A DNA stretch of 64,000 nucleotides from CAZDDB01 sp963843285 (GCA_963843285.1 CAWJJO010000006.1:62001-126000); one strand, 5' to 3'. Positions 52,829 to 63,079 are shown, counted from the first letter of the stretch. Notes: a model not told the origin generated them from the sequence alone. Numbers and translations: made by a program.

Positions 52829-55800
52829 CTAGTCCCCGGCGGCGGGGGATTCGGCCGGAGCAACCGCAGAGCTTCTGCGATCGGACAGTTTCCAAACCCG
52901 GCGCGCCCACGAAGCTGCATCATCAAACAAGATGTAGACGTAGGGCAAAACGATCAATGTGAGCACAGTGGATGCCCCAAGACCTCCGATGACTGCGCGC
53001 GCAAGCGGATAATAACTCAGACCAAGCAAGCCGCTATTTCCGATTGCAAGCGGCATCAGCCCCAGAATGGTAGTGCCGGCGGTCATCAAAATCGGACGCA
53101 GTCGATCATCACCGGCCTGGAGCAACGCTTGTTCTTTCGTCATCCCTGCTTCACGCAATTGATGAACGCGTTCAATCAAGACGATTCCATTGCGCACTAC
53201 GACTCCGATCAAGATCATCAATCCGATTTGTGCCATCAAGTTAAACGGGCTCGCTGTGACCAGCAGCAGCCAGAGCACACCGACCATTCCAAACGGAATG
53301 GAGATAATGATTGCCAGCGGATGGATCAGTGATTCAAACAGGGAAGCCATGACGATGTAAACGAGGATCAGGGCCAGTGCGAAATTCACCAGCATGATCT
53401 TATTTTCCTCGTCGTTTTGCTGGACCTGACGATCAAAACTCCACGAATATCCTGGAGGATAATGTACGTTGTCCATGATGGTTGCGATTTGTTTTCTCGC
53501 GCCATCCCAATCTTTTCCTTCATAGATCGCTTTCAGGGAAAGAAAATTCTTGCGATTCTGGCGTTGAATTACATTCTGACCTTCGACCAGCTTGAAATCG
53601 ACAAACGAGCGAAGCGGCACGGGGCCTTGCGCAGTCGTTACGGCCAGGTTCTTAAGATCTTCGATATTTTCGCGATCTTCCAATCGCAAACCGACAATCA
53701 TTTCGATCTCTTTTTCAGGCGTCGTGTAACGGTTCAGCCGCTGCCCGCCGAGACAAAACATTGCGATCCGCGATAGATCCAGCGGAGTAATGCCCGCCTT
53801 CATTGCCTTTTCCTTGTTCAGCACCATCTGGACTTCCCGTCTGCCGGTATCTGCGTCCAGACGTATGTCCTCCACTCCTTTCACCTTCGCAATCGTGGTT
53901 TCCGTTTCGCGGGCCAGGCTTTTCAAGCTTTCGAGATCTTCACCGTTGAAATATACCGAGAAGAATGTGGAACTGCCGCCGGACTGCTGATCATCATCAT
54001 CAAAAAAGATCTTGACCCCGCCGAACTTCGGGAGATTATCACGGACCATTTTGCGAAAAGTCTTCGCCTTTTCATCCGGCAGGTTTTGATCGGCAAACGT
54101 GATGACTGTGGCAGCATCGCTGTCGCTAAAGTAACTGTACACAGACTCCATCGGATATTTGGCTTTGATGGTGTCTATGTATTTCTCTACTTGCGTCACT
54201 ACCTTCTCGGCATCGGACTTGTAAGTGAAATCTACGAATTCATAAATCAGCCGTTGCCTTTTGTTACTTGTGCCTGCAAATTGTCCTGTTTGCAAACCGA
54301 GCTTACTGGGGAGAAACATGCTTCCCAATAACAGTACTACTCCCAGAACAGTCAACCAGCGATGGCGGAAAGTCCACAACATCAGGCCGTTGTAATGTTT
54401 TTTCAGCCAGACAATCCAACGTGGATCTGTCATTTCATGATCATGAAGAAACCGCGAAGTGACCAGCGGAATGAGCGTGAGCGATACAACGAGCGAGCAA
54501 AGTAAGGTGACGGTGATCGCGACGCCAATTTCCGAAAGGAAAGTTGTGATATTCGTCTTCTTCCCAACAATCAACGGGAGGAATACGATTATCGTTGTTA
54601 GAGTCGAAGCTGTGACCGCAAGAGTCACCAGCTTGGTCCCCTTTTCCGCGGCCTGCATTCGCGACAACCCTTCCTGCCGGCTCTTGTAAATCGATTCGAG
54701 CACAACAATTGCATCGTCCACCAACATGCCGACCGATAGCATTAACCCCATCATCGACATGACATTGAACGTGTGGCCCAGGTAATAAAGAGCGGCGGAT
54801 CCGCACAGAAGCGAGATGGGGATTGCGGAGCTGACGACCAGCGTCATGTCAATGCGGCGTAAGAAGACATAGAGAATCAGGACCGCAAAAATCCCGCCCC
54901 AGATGCCTCCGTCCGTAATTCCCTTGAGCCCGTTTGTAATTTCAGCGGCCTGATCTTCCCAGATAAATAGACTGATTCCTTTTAGGTACGGATCCTTCGG
55001 GAACTGATTCTTGATCAGCCCGGTTACTTGCGTGGCGACTTCTACAGTATTCGCAGTAGGTTCCTTGTACACTTCGATAGCCACCGCGTACGAATGGTTT
55101 AAATGCCGTCCGAATTCCTGCGCCGGCTCCTCATACTTCACCTCAGCGATATCCTTGAGCCGAAGTCCCTGATCGTTGATCGGCAAATTGGTCAGAGATT
55201 CGAAGTCGGGGAAGGTGCCGATCGAACGCACGGTTACTACAGAACTATCATTCCGGATCTTTCCGATACTGACGTTGCTGTTGTTCTTCTGTAGCTTTTC
55301 AATCAATTGGCCAAGATCAATGTTGTGTTCGCGAACTTTGTTCAAAATCAGGTCGACATAGATTGCCTTTGGAGAAACGCCGTTCAGATCGACACGCGCA
55401 ACTCCCGGAATTCTCTGGATCGGAATTTTCACACGCTTTTCCAGCAAGTCGTAGTTCGCAGCCAGATCGATCCCGGGCGCGGAGATGCGCGCCTGAACCA
55501 CGGGAATGTCGCTGGAGCTGAAATTCATGATGTTGATGCGCTGGATATCCGGAGGAAGGTCTTTTCGTACGATCTCAATCTTTTCTCCCACTTCCGTACG
55601 GATGATATCGAGCTTCGTCCCCCAGTCAAATTGCAAGTTGATTTCAGCACCGTCGGCTGTGGCTCTCGAATTCATCGTCTTAATTCCGCTCATGGTTGAG
55701 AGCGTTTCCTCGATCGGTTTGATGATGTTTTTCTCAATCTGGCTGGGGCTGGAGTTCGGATAGGAGACCTGGATGAAGATCTGTGGAAAATCGATATCGG

Positions 55801-55912
55801 GGAAGTAAGCGAGCTTCATGCGGGTAGTGGCAATGATTCCCACCACCATGATGCTGGCCAAAAACACGATTGTCGTGATGGGACGCTGAATCGCGAATCT
55901 CGGGAGACTCAT
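52829..55912 (-). CDS. RND efflux permease (second of tandem pair)
   Basis: 1027 aa with the 12-helix RND layout and two large periplasmic loops (about 40-330 and 560-870). The proton-relay Asp pair is present in helix 4 (MLVDDAIVVLESI), and GVVVRNGIVLIE is the second-half counterpart. It starts 3 bp after the stop of the first permease gene. AcrB-type permeases usually form trimers; two adjacent genes suggest a heterotrimer of the MdtBC kind. Substrates not determined by sequence. Confidence 0.93.
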   Translation of the reverse strand: MSLPRFAIQRPITTIVFLASIMVVGIIATTRMKLAYFPDIDFPQIFIQVSYPNSSPSQIEKNIIKPIEETLSTMSGIKTMNSRATADGAEINLQFDWGTKLDIIRTEVGEKIEIVRKDLPPDIQRINIMNFSSSDIPVVQARISAPGIDLAANYDLLEKRVKIPIQRIPGVARVDLNGVSPKAIYVDLILNKVREHNIDLGQLIEKLQKNNSNVSIGKIRNDSSVVTVRSIGTFPDFESLTNLPINDQGLRLKDIAEVKYEEPAQEFGRHLNHSYAVAIEVYKEPTANTVEVATQVTGLIKNQFPKDPYLKGISLFIWEDQAAEITNGLKGITDGGIWGGIFAVLILYVFLRRIDMTLVVSSAIPISLLCGSAALYYLGHTFNVMSMMGLMLSVGMLVDDAIVVLESIYKSRQEGLSRMQAAEKGTKLVTLAVTASTLTTIIVFLPLIVGKKTNITTFLSEIGVAITVTLLCSLVVSLTLIPLVTSRFLHDHEMTDPRWIVWLKKHYNGLMLWTFRHRWLTVLGVVLLLGSMFLPSKLGLQTGQFAGTSNKRQRLIYEFVDFTYKSDAEKVVTQVEKYIDTIKAKYPMESVYSYFSDSDAATVITFADQNLPDEKAKTFRKMVRDNLPKFGGVKIFFDDDDQQSGGSSTFFSVYFNGEDLESLKSLARETETTIAKVKGVEDIRLDADTGRREVQMVLNKEKAMKAGITPLDLSRIAMFCLGGQRLNRYTTPEKEIEMIVGLRLEDRENIEDLKNLAVTTAQGPVPLRSFVDFKLVEGQNVIQRQNRKNFLSLKAIYEGKDWDGARKQIATIMDNVHYPPGYSWSFDRQVQQNDEENKIMLVNFALALILVYIVMASLFESLIHPLAIIISIPFGMVGVLWLLLVTASPFNLMAQIGLMILIGVVVRNGIVLIERVHQLREAGMTKEQALLQAGDDRLRPILMTAGTTILGLMPLAIGNSGLLGLSYYPLARAVIGGLGASTVLTLIVLPYVYILFDDAASWARRVWKLSDRRSSAVAPAESPAAGD

Positions 55913-55915
55913 GGT

Positions 55916-58900
55916 TTAAAACTCCGGAAGGTGCATGGTTTGGGGCGCCGGAATCATGGCCGGGTCCGTTTTGTCCAGATTCTCAGTAACGAGAAGGGTT
56001 CCCCGTTCCGTCATGCTGTAGAGTACGGGAATGATGATCATGGTCAGCAGCGTGGACACAGACAGCCCGCCGATTACAGTAATTGCAAGAGGCGCGCGGA
56101 TTTCCGAACCTTCTCCGGTGGCAAAGGCCATCGGAACCAATCCAAGCAAGGTCGTCAATGTGGTCATCAGGATCGGTCGGATACGCACTTTAGCTGCTTC
56201 TACCATGGCATCCACAAGCTCCATCCCGGATCTGCGGCGGTTGTTGATGTAATCAACCAGGATGATCCCGTTTTTCACAACAATTCCTGCCAGAATAATA
56301 AATCCCATGAAAACGATTACGCTGATGTCCTGACGAGTGACCCAGAGGACCCACGCAATTCCGACAATCGAAAGCGGAACGGTGAACATCAAAATGAATG
56401 GCTGCTTTAACGATTCAAACTGTGCTGCCATCACGAAGTAGACAAGGAAAATTGCCAGACCGGTAACCAAATAGAGTGAGCGGAACGAACGCTGCATCTC
56501 CTCATTCTGTCCTCCCAGTATCGCCGTCACTTTTGCCGGAAACGTGGTGTCATCGAGGACTTGTTGGATTCGTTGGGAAACTGCGCCCAGACTGGCTCCG
56601 TCCAGATTTGCAGAAATCACGATTGCGCGCTTCTGGTTGATTCTCCGGATTTCATTTGGACCACGTCCGGTCTGAACCTCTGCAACGGATTTGAGGAGCA
56701 CGGGTGTGCCATTGACGTTGGCTACCGCCATGTTCTCGAGGTCCTGAATCGAGTTGCGGGAAAGATCCTCATTCCATACACGAATATCAATCTCATCATC
56801 ACCCTGGCGGAATTCGGTTGCGACATCTCCCATTACTTTGCTCTTCAGGGTGTTTGCCACGTCTTCCAGGTTCAGATTAAACCGCGATAGCTGTTCGCGA
56901 TGAAACACGACATGAGCTTCGGGAGAACCTTCCTCCCAGCTCGTTTTTATATCGGCTAACCCGGGCATCCCATTCATCTTTGCTTCCAATTCGCGGGCGG
57001 CCTGGCTAGTGGCTCCCAGTTCATCTCCATACACTTCGACTTCAATCGGAGTGCGGACACTGAACAGACTTGGCCGCTGCAATTTGTAGTTCAGATCCGG
57101 AAAGCGATCCAGAATCGCGCGGATCTTGTCCGCCGCCACGTTCTCCGCTTCTTTTAAGTCCTTTCCCTGAACCTTGATGTTCATTACGGCCGAGTTCTCA
57201 TAACTCTCTGCAGCGGTCCAGCTTACGTTTGCATTTCGTCCTACAAGGACCATGCAGGTTTTCACATCAGGCAGAGTTTTGACCTTTCCTTCAATCTCTT
57301 TCATGAGACCTTCGGTCCTCTGCAGCGGAGTGCCTTGTGGCATCTCAATTTCAAAGCTGAATTCCCCCTGACTGATCGGAGGAATCAACTCAACGCCAAG
57401 ACCACTCAACATCAATACGGAAAGAACAACGAGCGCGAAAGTTCCTCCAAGTACCGCAAAGCGATGGCGCAACGCGCCCTTCAAAATTCCGGGATAACTG
57501 CGGTTAAACAGGTCCAATCCTGAATCCACCAATTTTACTACCGGGCTGATCAACTTCTGGAATACTTTACCTAGAAACCCGAATCCGATTCGCAAATAGT
57601 ACATAACGGCCGTAGGGAAGGTGAGAAAAATACCGCGGCTTACGCGATTTCTATAGGTAGGTGTTTCCTCCGTGGAGTGCTTCATGCCGCGCGAAAACAG
57701 CATCGGAATCAACGCAAATGCGGAAACCATGGATACGAGCAGCGAAACGGTAACCGTAATCGCCAGGTCCTTAAATAACTGGCCGCCGATTCCTTCAATG
57801 AAAGAAATCGGTAGGAAGACAACTACGGTGGTAAGAGTACTTGCCGTGACGGCCATGCCGACTTCTTTTGTGCCGTCATATGCGGCAACGGCAAGCGTCT
57901 TTCCAGCCTTAAAATGGCGAACCACGGATTCCAGAACGACGATTGCGTCATCTACAAGCATTCCGACTCCCAGCGCCAGACCGCCAAGCGACATGATGTT
58001 CAGCTTGATCCCAAGCTGATACATGACAAAAAATGTGGCGATGATCGAAAGAGGAATCGAGAATCCGATAATGATCGTGGAGCGAAAATCCTTTAAGAAG
58101 AAAAAGAGGATGAATACAGCAATGATTCCCCCAATGATCGCATTATCGCGAACATCGTTGATGGAATCTTCAATAAACTTTGACTGATCGAAAAGGATGT
58201 CCATTCCGATTTTGGAATTGACGGCCACGCTCAACGCGCCTTTCTGGATGCCATCCAGCCGCTGTTTGGCTGCTTTGGCAACCTGGACCGTGTTGGCGTC
58301 TCCTTCCTTGAATATCGCAAGCTCGACGCCTTCCTTTCCGTTGATCCGGGTGATCACTTCCCGTTCTTTTGTGCCGCGCTCGATGCGGGCGATATCCTTG
58401 AGCAGGATCTTCTTGTCATTGTCTTCGCGAACGATTAGATCGTTCAATTCTTCGACATTTTGAAATTCATTGAGCGTGCGTACAAGGTAACGAGCTTCGT
58501 TTTCGTACAAACTGCCGCCTGCAATATTGATGTTGTTGCGCGACAGAGTTTGATTTACATCTTGAACGGTAAGTCCTACACCGGAAAGCTTCTGTTCATC
58601 CAGGTAAACATGAACTTCTTCCTCAAGACCGCCATTGATCTTGACTGCCGCGATACCATCCAGTGATTCCAGATCTTTCTTAACCGTCTTGTCGGCAAAC
58701 TGGCGAAGTTCTACAAGATTGTTGCCCCCGCTCAGGATGACACGCAGGATCGGATCGTTTGAAGGATCGAAGCGGAGCACACTCGGTTTCTCTACGTCGC
58801 GTGGGAACTGAACCAGATCAATCTTTTCACGGACATCCAGTGCCGCAAAATCCATGTTGGTGCCCCAGCCAAATTCCATGGTTACTTCCGAGACACCCGG

Positions 58901-59155
58901 ACGTGAACGGCTTGTGATTCTTTGAACCCCGGAGACTACGGCCACCGCTTCTTCAATCGGTTTGCTGACAAGATTTTCTACTTCGTTTGGAGCCGCTTGC
59001 GCATACTTTGTTTCCACGGTCAGCGTGGGATAAGAAATGTCGGGAAGCAAGTTGATGGGAAGTCTCTGGAACGCGACCATCCCAAACATCAGCACGGCCA
59101 CGGTGACCATGCCGACCGTGATCGGACGCCGGATTGAGATTTCTGCGATTTTCAT
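55916..59155 (-). CDS. RND efflux permease (first of tandem pair)
   Basis: 1079 aa. N-terminus MKIAEISIRRPITVGMVTVA is characteristic. Helix 4 has GMLVDDAIVVLESVVRH with both proton-relay acidic residues. An insertion of about 50 residues after helix 6 region (PTYRNRVSRGIFLTF etc.) makes it longer than the second permease. It begins 10 bp after the adaptor gene stop and ends 3 bp before the second permease, so all three are one operon. Pumps hydrophobic compounds or metals from periplasm and membrane through an outer-membrane channel, not encoded here. Confidence 0.93.
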   Translation of the reverse strand: MKIAEISIRRPITVGMVTVAVLMFGMVAFQRLPINLLPDISYPTLTVETKYAQAAPNEVENLVSKPIEEAVAVVSGVQRITSRSRPGVSEVTMEFGWGTNMDFAALDVREKIDLVQFPRDVEKPSVLRFDPSNDPILRVILSGGNNLVELRQFADKTVKKDLESLDGIAAVKINGGLEEEVHVYLDEQKLSGVGLTVQDVNQTLSRNNINIAGGSLYENEARYLVRTLNEFQNVEELNDLIVREDNDKKILLKDIARIERGTKEREVITRINGKEGVELAIFKEGDANTVQVAKAAKQRLDGIQKGALSVAVNSKIGMDILFDQSKFIEDSINDVRDNAIIGGIIAVFILFFFLKDFRSTIIIGFSIPLSIIATFFVMYQLGIKLNIMSLGGLALGVGMLVDDAIVVLESVVRHFKAGKTLAVAAYDGTKEVGMAVTASTLTTVVVFLPISFIEGIGGQLFKDLAITVTVSLLVSMVSAFALIPMLFSRGMKHSTEETPTYRNRVSRGIFLTFPTAVMYYLRIGFGFLGKVFQKLISPVVKLVDSGLDLFNRSYPGILKGALRHRFAVLGGTFALVVLSVLMLSGLGVELIPPISQGEFSFEIEMPQGTPLQRTEGLMKEIEGKVKTLPDVKTCMVLVGRNANVSWTAAESYENSAVMNIKVQGKDLKEAENVAADKIRAILDRFPDLNYKLQRPSLFSVRTPIEVEVYGDELGATSQAARELEAKMNGMPGLADIKTSWEEGSPEAHVVFHREQLSRFNLNLEDVANTLKSKVMGDVATEFRQGDDEIDIRVWNEDLSRNSIQDLENMAVANVNGTPVLLKSVAEVQTGRGPNEIRRINQKRAIVISANLDGASLGAVSQRIQQVLDDTTFPAKVTAILGGQNEEMQRSFRSLYLVTGLAIFLVYFVMAAQFESLKQPFILMFTVPLSIVGIAWVLWVTRQDISVIVFMGFIILAGIVVKNGIILVDYINNRRRSGMELVDAMVEAAKVRIRPILMTTLTTLLGLVPMAFATGEGSEIRAPLAITVIGGLSVSTLLTMIIIPVLYSMTERGTLLVTENLDKTDPAMIPAPQTMHLPEF

Positions 59156-59165
59156 GGCTGTTTCC

Positions 59166-60311
59166 TTATCGTGTAGCTACAGTTTCCGTCTTGCTGCCGT
59201 CATGCAATGAGCCCTGACCGGCGATCACGACGGATTCTCCTGCTTTGATTCCGGAAATGACTTCGGCGAATTGATCATCCATGAAGCCGATCTGGATATT
59301 TCTACGCGCCGCAGTGTTCCCATTGATCATAAACACATACTTCGATCCTGCTTCGTCGATGAGTGCCTTCTTGGGCACAAGCAGGGCATTGTCATGGCGC
59401 TGCGTTACCAGTTTGACGTCCACAAATGAACCGGGCCGAACCTGCGCCGGGGCCTTCGTAATCTCAATGGTTACTTTGACAGTACCGGTCTTGGAATCTA
59501 CGGATGGATTGATCTGCTTGATGATACCGTTAAATACGACATCCTTCTGAGAATTCAATGTCAGTTCTGCAGACTGTTTATCCTGCAATCCGAGGATCTC
59601 TTTTTCCGGGAGATAGATTTTTGCTTCCAACGGATCTGCGTCCAAAATCGTAAACAGCTGGCTCTGTGGATTGATGTTCTGTCCCTTCTCAATGAAACGC
59701 TCGGTAACGATTCCCGTAAAAGGGGCTCGGATCGTGCTGCGGTCCAAATCCACAAGCGCCGTATTTCTCTCGGACTGCGCTACATCCATATCATACTTCG
59801 CTTTGTCAAAGTCCGATTGGCTGATCAACTTCTGATCCCACGACCTCTGTTTGCGGTCCATCTCCTGCTTCGCGTTTTCCAGCCGGATTGTGGCTTTCTC
59901 CAGAGCTACACTCTTTTCTCGATTAGAAAGCTGTGCGATCACCTGACCTTCACGAACATGGTTACCTTCATCCACAAGAATTCTATCTACGACTCCCTGT
60001 GTTTCGGAGAGCATCGTGACCTGCTGTTCCGGCTCCAGGCTGGCAGTGGTAATAATGGAGCTGCTGATCGACCCCGTTTTTGCAACAGCTACTTCCACCG
60101 GCAGTTTCTTTTCTTCCTTTGGCTTATCCTTCCCCTTCTCTTTCGAAGACGGGGCTGCCTTAGCCGTAGAACTCGTCGCTGCAGAGGGTTTCAGAACAAA
60201 AAATAGCCCTGCAAGTACCAGGACTACTACAAGAACCGTAACTAAAGGATGTCGCTTTACCATTCCAAGAACCTCCCATTTTGAGGATTTTTTTTCATTT
60301 TCAACAAACAT
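59166..60311 (-). CDS. RND efflux membrane fusion (adaptor) protein
   Basis: 381 aa. An N-terminal membrane anchor (LVTVLVVVLVLAGLFFVL, about 24-41), a Lys/Ser-rich low-complexity stretch (KEKGKDKPKEEKK), then the adaptor fold: lipoyl half-motifs (VDRILVDEGNHVREGQVIAQ and RAPFTGIVTERFIEKGQNIN), the alpha-helical hairpin about 130-185, and beta-barrel and membrane-proximal domains. A shorter start at 60263 with ggagg before it is also possible. It forms the periplasmic link between the permeases and an outer-membrane channel. Confidence 0.92.
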   Translation of the reverse strand: MFVENEKKSSKWEVLGMVKRHPLVTVLVVVLVLAGLFFVLKPSAATSSTAKAAPSSKEKGKDKPKEEKKLPVEVAVAKTGSISSSIITTASLEPEQQVTMLSETQGVVDRILVDEGNHVREGQVIAQLSNREKSVALEKATIRLENAKQEMDRKQRSWDQKLISQSDFDKAKYDMDVAQSERNTALVDLDRSTIRAPFTGIVTERFIEKGQNINPQSQLFTILDADPLEAKIYLPEKEILGLQDKQSAELTLNSQKDVVFNGIIKQINPSVDSKTGTVKVTIEITKAPAQVRPGSFVDVKLVTQRHDNALLVPKKALIDEAGSKYVFMINGNTAARRNIQIGFMDDQFAEVISGIKAGESVVIAGQGSLHDGSKTETVATR

Positions 60312-60464
60312 GACATACGCCCCCTGCTAAATTTAGTTCCACCAGGCGGTGATTTGGTTGCTTCCTTTCTTTTTGCATCACTTTGAAAAACTACTGCCCC
60401 GAGCCCGAATGTGCTAGTAAAGACGTAATTTAGTGGTAAAAAGTTTCAATCATCATCGTGGAGT

Positions 60465-60482
60465 GGCGGGGTCCCTGCCTGC
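60465..60482. repeat. Single REP-type palindrome
   Basis: Degenerate arm ggcgggg tccc tgcctgcc, resembling arm A of the gcgggc family. It stands alone between the kinase (60501) and the adaptor gene start and may separate the two transcripts. Confidence 0.45.
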
Positions 60483-60500
60483 CAAAACGTCAACACGAAG

Positions 60501-61736
60501 TCATTGCAGTGTTTTGGCTCTTTCTTGCTTTCGAACCGAAGATTCAGCCTTCAAAGCCGGCTGCGGTTGTAAGATCGCGTTTTCGAGGGCAGATTTCAAC
60601 TCGCTGACGGAACGAAAACGCATTGCGGGGTCCTTCTCCAGTGCTTTTAGGATCAAAGCTTCCAATTCCGGTGAAATCTGAGCATTGATTTGATGTGGCG
60701 CTGTTGGCGCTTCCCGAAGCTGTTTGAACCCTACTGCGATAGCCGAATCGCCCTTAAATGGCACTTGTCCGGTGAAAAGTTCATACAGAATGATGCCGAG
60801 GGAATAGATGTCCGCCCGTTCATCTACTTTCTTGCCTGCGACCTGTTCGGGCGCCATGTATTCCGGTGTTCCCATAATGAGGCCGGTAGCAGTCATCCCT
60901 TCGAGCTGCGCCGTTCTTGCCAGACCGAAATCAATGATTTTCACGTGATTCGTCTGATCAATGATAATGTTTTGTGATTTCAGATCACGGTGAACGACTC
61001 CCTGACGGTGCGCAGCTTCCAATCCGTCGCAAAGCTGTGAGGCGACGTTGAAGGCCTGCATCTGCGAGAGTGAGCCGGACTGTTTGATATGGTCCTTCAG
61101 GCTGGTTCCATGAAAAAACTCCATGGAGACGTAGTAAAGGCCGTTGGCTTCCGCAAAATCATGAATCCGGATCACATTCGGATGGGTGATACGCCGGGCG
61201 GCAGTTACTTCACGCTTCATTCGGGTGATGGCATCTGTATCGTGGCTCAGTAATGGAGAAAGGATCTTAACCGCGACCTGCTCATTGAGTTGTTTGTCTT
61301 GCGCTTGAAAAACGATTCCCATGCCCCCGCGCCCTAGTTCTTTCAATACCTGATAACGCCCCTCGAGCGCCGCAGCAACATTCATAAACGTGGTCGGCAT
61401 CTGGCTTGCCGCCGCGGGACTTGACGAAGTTGTCAGCTTTCCCGAGCTGAGAGACTGCTCGAGCTGATAGTTGATTTCCGAGTCGAGACGGCAGATTAGG
61501 CCTTCCAGATTTTCCAGGCGCTCTTTCAATTCCCGATCATTGGTCTTAGCGACCGGTTGTGACACTTTGCGAAACAGCCACTCTTTTAGGAGATCAAAGA
61601 TCCGGGGTATTCCAACCCATCCAAGAATGATCGTGGTGACAAAAACCATCGGCGCAGGATCCGAACGATCCTGGTACATGATCAGCGCTACAAAAGAAAG
61701 TATTCCGAAGAGGATCAAGGACGCCCAATCCTTCAT
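60501..61736 (-). CDS. Membrane-anchored Ser/Thr protein kinase (paralogue 3)
   Basis: 411 aa. Two hydrophobic segments (about 5-20 and 29-43), then a coiled coil ERLENLEGLICRLDSEINYQ (72-91) and the kinase domain from about 127. Catalytic elements: GRGGMG, VAVKILSP with the conserved Lys, HRDLKSQN, DFGLAR and GTPEYMAPEQ. It ends with a short Ala/Gln tail and lacks an external sensor. It starts 23 bp after the stop of paralogue 4 and probably shares its transcript. The efflux operon follows on the same strand about 190 bp downstream. Confidence 0.93.
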   Translation of the reverse strand: MKDWASLILFGILSFVALIMYQDRSDPAPMVFVTTIILGWVGIPRIFDLLKEWLFRKVSQPVAKTNDRELKERLENLEGLICRLDSEINYQLEQSLSSGKLTTSSSPAAASQMPTTFMNVAAALEGRYQVLKELGRGGMGIVFQAQDKQLNEQVAVKILSPLLSHDTDAITRMKREVTAARRITHPNVIRIHDFAEANGLYYVSMEFFHGTSLKDHIKQSGSLSQMQAFNVASQLCDGLEAAHRQGVVHRDLKSQNIIIDQTNHVKIIDFGLARTAQLEGMTATGLIMGTPEYMAPEQVAGKKVDERADIYSLGIILYELFTGQVPFKGDSAIAVGFKQLREAPTAPHQINAQISPELEALILKALEKDPAMRFRSVSELKSALENAILQPQPALKAESSVRKQERAKTLQ

Positions 61737-61759
61737 GTTTTGCAGCTATAGTGACGAGT

Positions 61760-62935
61760 TTACTCGCGGATCCGTTCCGCTACCTGTTTTGTTTGAGACG
61801 GGATGACAGAGACGCCTGCCGGCTGCAGCACCGCCCTTTCCAGATCCGCCTTTAGCTCGGCTACCGAGTGATATCGCATCAGCGGATCTTTCTGTATCGC
61901 TTTCAAAATGACCTGTTCCACTGGAGCCGGCAGTTGCGGATTGATCTGCCGGGGTGGGGGAGGATCCTCCTTCATCTGTTTGAATCCGATCGCGATCGCA
62001 GAGTCTCCGGTAAACGGGACTTTTCCTGTAAACAGCTCAAACAAGATAATTCCAAAGGAATAAAGATCGGCTCGTTCATCCACCTTCTTGCCTGCTACCT
62101 GTTCCGGCGCCATATACTCCGGTGTTCCCATGATCAGTCCGGTTGCGGTTAACCCTTCCAGATGGGCAGTGTGCGCCAGACCGAAGTCAATGATCTTGAT
62201 CTGGTTGAGAGGGTTGATGATGATGTTCTGCGACTTCAGATCCCGGTGGATGATCCCCTGGCGGTGCGCGGCTTCCAATCCTTCGCAGATCTGAGAAGCT
62301 ATGTTGTATGCCTGCATCACAGACAGCGCGCCTGATTTCTTAATGTGCTCCTTTAGACTGGTGCCCTGAAAAAATTCCATCGATACGAAATGCAATCCGC
62401 TGGTTTCGGAAATGTCGTGGATGCGGATTACGTTTGGATGCGTAATCCTCCTGGCCGCCGAGACTTCCCGTTTCAATCGCTCCAGTGCATCCGAGTCATT
62501 GCTGAGCATCGGAGAAAGAATCTTGATCGCTACTTGCTCTTTCAGCTGTTTGTCATAGGCCTGAAATACGATCCCCATGCCCCCGCGGCCGAGTTCCTTC
62601 AAGATCTGGAACCTGCTTTCAAGAGCCGCAGCCACGTTCATAAATGTGGTTGGCATCTGGCTGTTTCCGGAAGCATCCGGTAGGGTTTGAATCTTTCCGG
62701 ACATCATGGAACGCTCCATCTGATAATTGATTTCCGAATCCAAACGGCAAAGCAGGCTTTCCAGGTTCTCTACCCGTTCTCTCAGTTTCTTGACTTCTGT
62801 TTCCTGCTGGGGATTCACCACAGGATTCTTTACCCTCTCTTTCTCGATTTCCTGTTTGTAGCGAAAGTATTTCGGAAACACGATCCAGGCAGTGATGGCG
62901 CCGAAAACGATGAAAGGGATGAGAATGTCTTCCAT
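61760..62935 (-). CDS. Membrane-anchored Ser/Thr protein kinase (paralogue 4)
   Basis: 391 aa. One N-terminal hydrophobic segment (about 5-20, IPFIVFGAITAWIVFP), then a coiled coil (LRERVENLESLLCRLDSEIN, 51-70) and the kinase domain from about 107: GRGGMG, VAIKILSP, HRDLKSQN, DFGLAH (His after Ala instead of Arg), GTPEYMAPEQ. It shares QMPTTFMNVAAALE before the domain with paralogue 3. No external sensor. Likely leaderless: TATGAT lies 8 nt before the ATG on this strand. It is divergent from the BlaI-type regulator gene. Confidence 0.93.
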   Translation of the reverse strand: MEDILIPFIVFGAITAWIVFPKYFRYKQEIEKERVKNPVVNPQQETEVKKLRERVENLESLLCRLDSEINYQMERSMMSGKIQTLPDASGNSQMPTTFMNVAAALESRFQILKELGRGGMGIVFQAYDKQLKEQVAIKILSPMLSNDSDALERLKREVSAARRITHPNVIRIHDISETSGLHFVSMEFFQGTSLKEHIKKSGALSVMQAYNIASQICEGLEAAHRQGIIHRDLKSQNIIINPLNQIKIIDFGLAHTAHLEGLTATGLIMGTPEYMAPEQVAGKKVDERADLYSFGIILFELFTGKVPFTGDSAIAIGFKQMKEDPPPPRQINPQLPAPVEQVILKAIQKDPLMRYHSVAELKADLERAVLQPAGVSVIPSQTKQVAERIRE

Positions 62936-62943
62936 AAAGCCCT

Positions 62944-62949
62944 ATCATA
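62944..62949 (-). promoter_or_regulatory. -10-like box for kinase paralogue 4
   Basis: Reading on the minus strand TATGAT lies 8 nt before the ATG at 62935 and no Shine-Dalgarno sequence separates them. Confidence 0.35.
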
Positions 62950-63037
62950 TCAGCTTCCTTACCGTGAACAAATCAATGCAAAAAGAATGATTTTCTCGTC
63001 ATAACTCTCGTAGTATTACAAGGTGCTTACGTAGGTC

Positions 63038-63066
63038 TTGACATACTATTCGTAAGATGATAACGT
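63038..63066 (+). promoter_or_regulatory. Sigma-70-type promoter of the BlaI-type regulator
   Basis: TTGACA (63038-63043) and TAACGT (63061-63066) with a 17-bp spacer. Predicted transcript start near 63073, giving a leader of about 130 nt to the TTG start at 63206. Confidence 0.6.
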
Positions 63067-63079
63067 TCATTTGATATTT

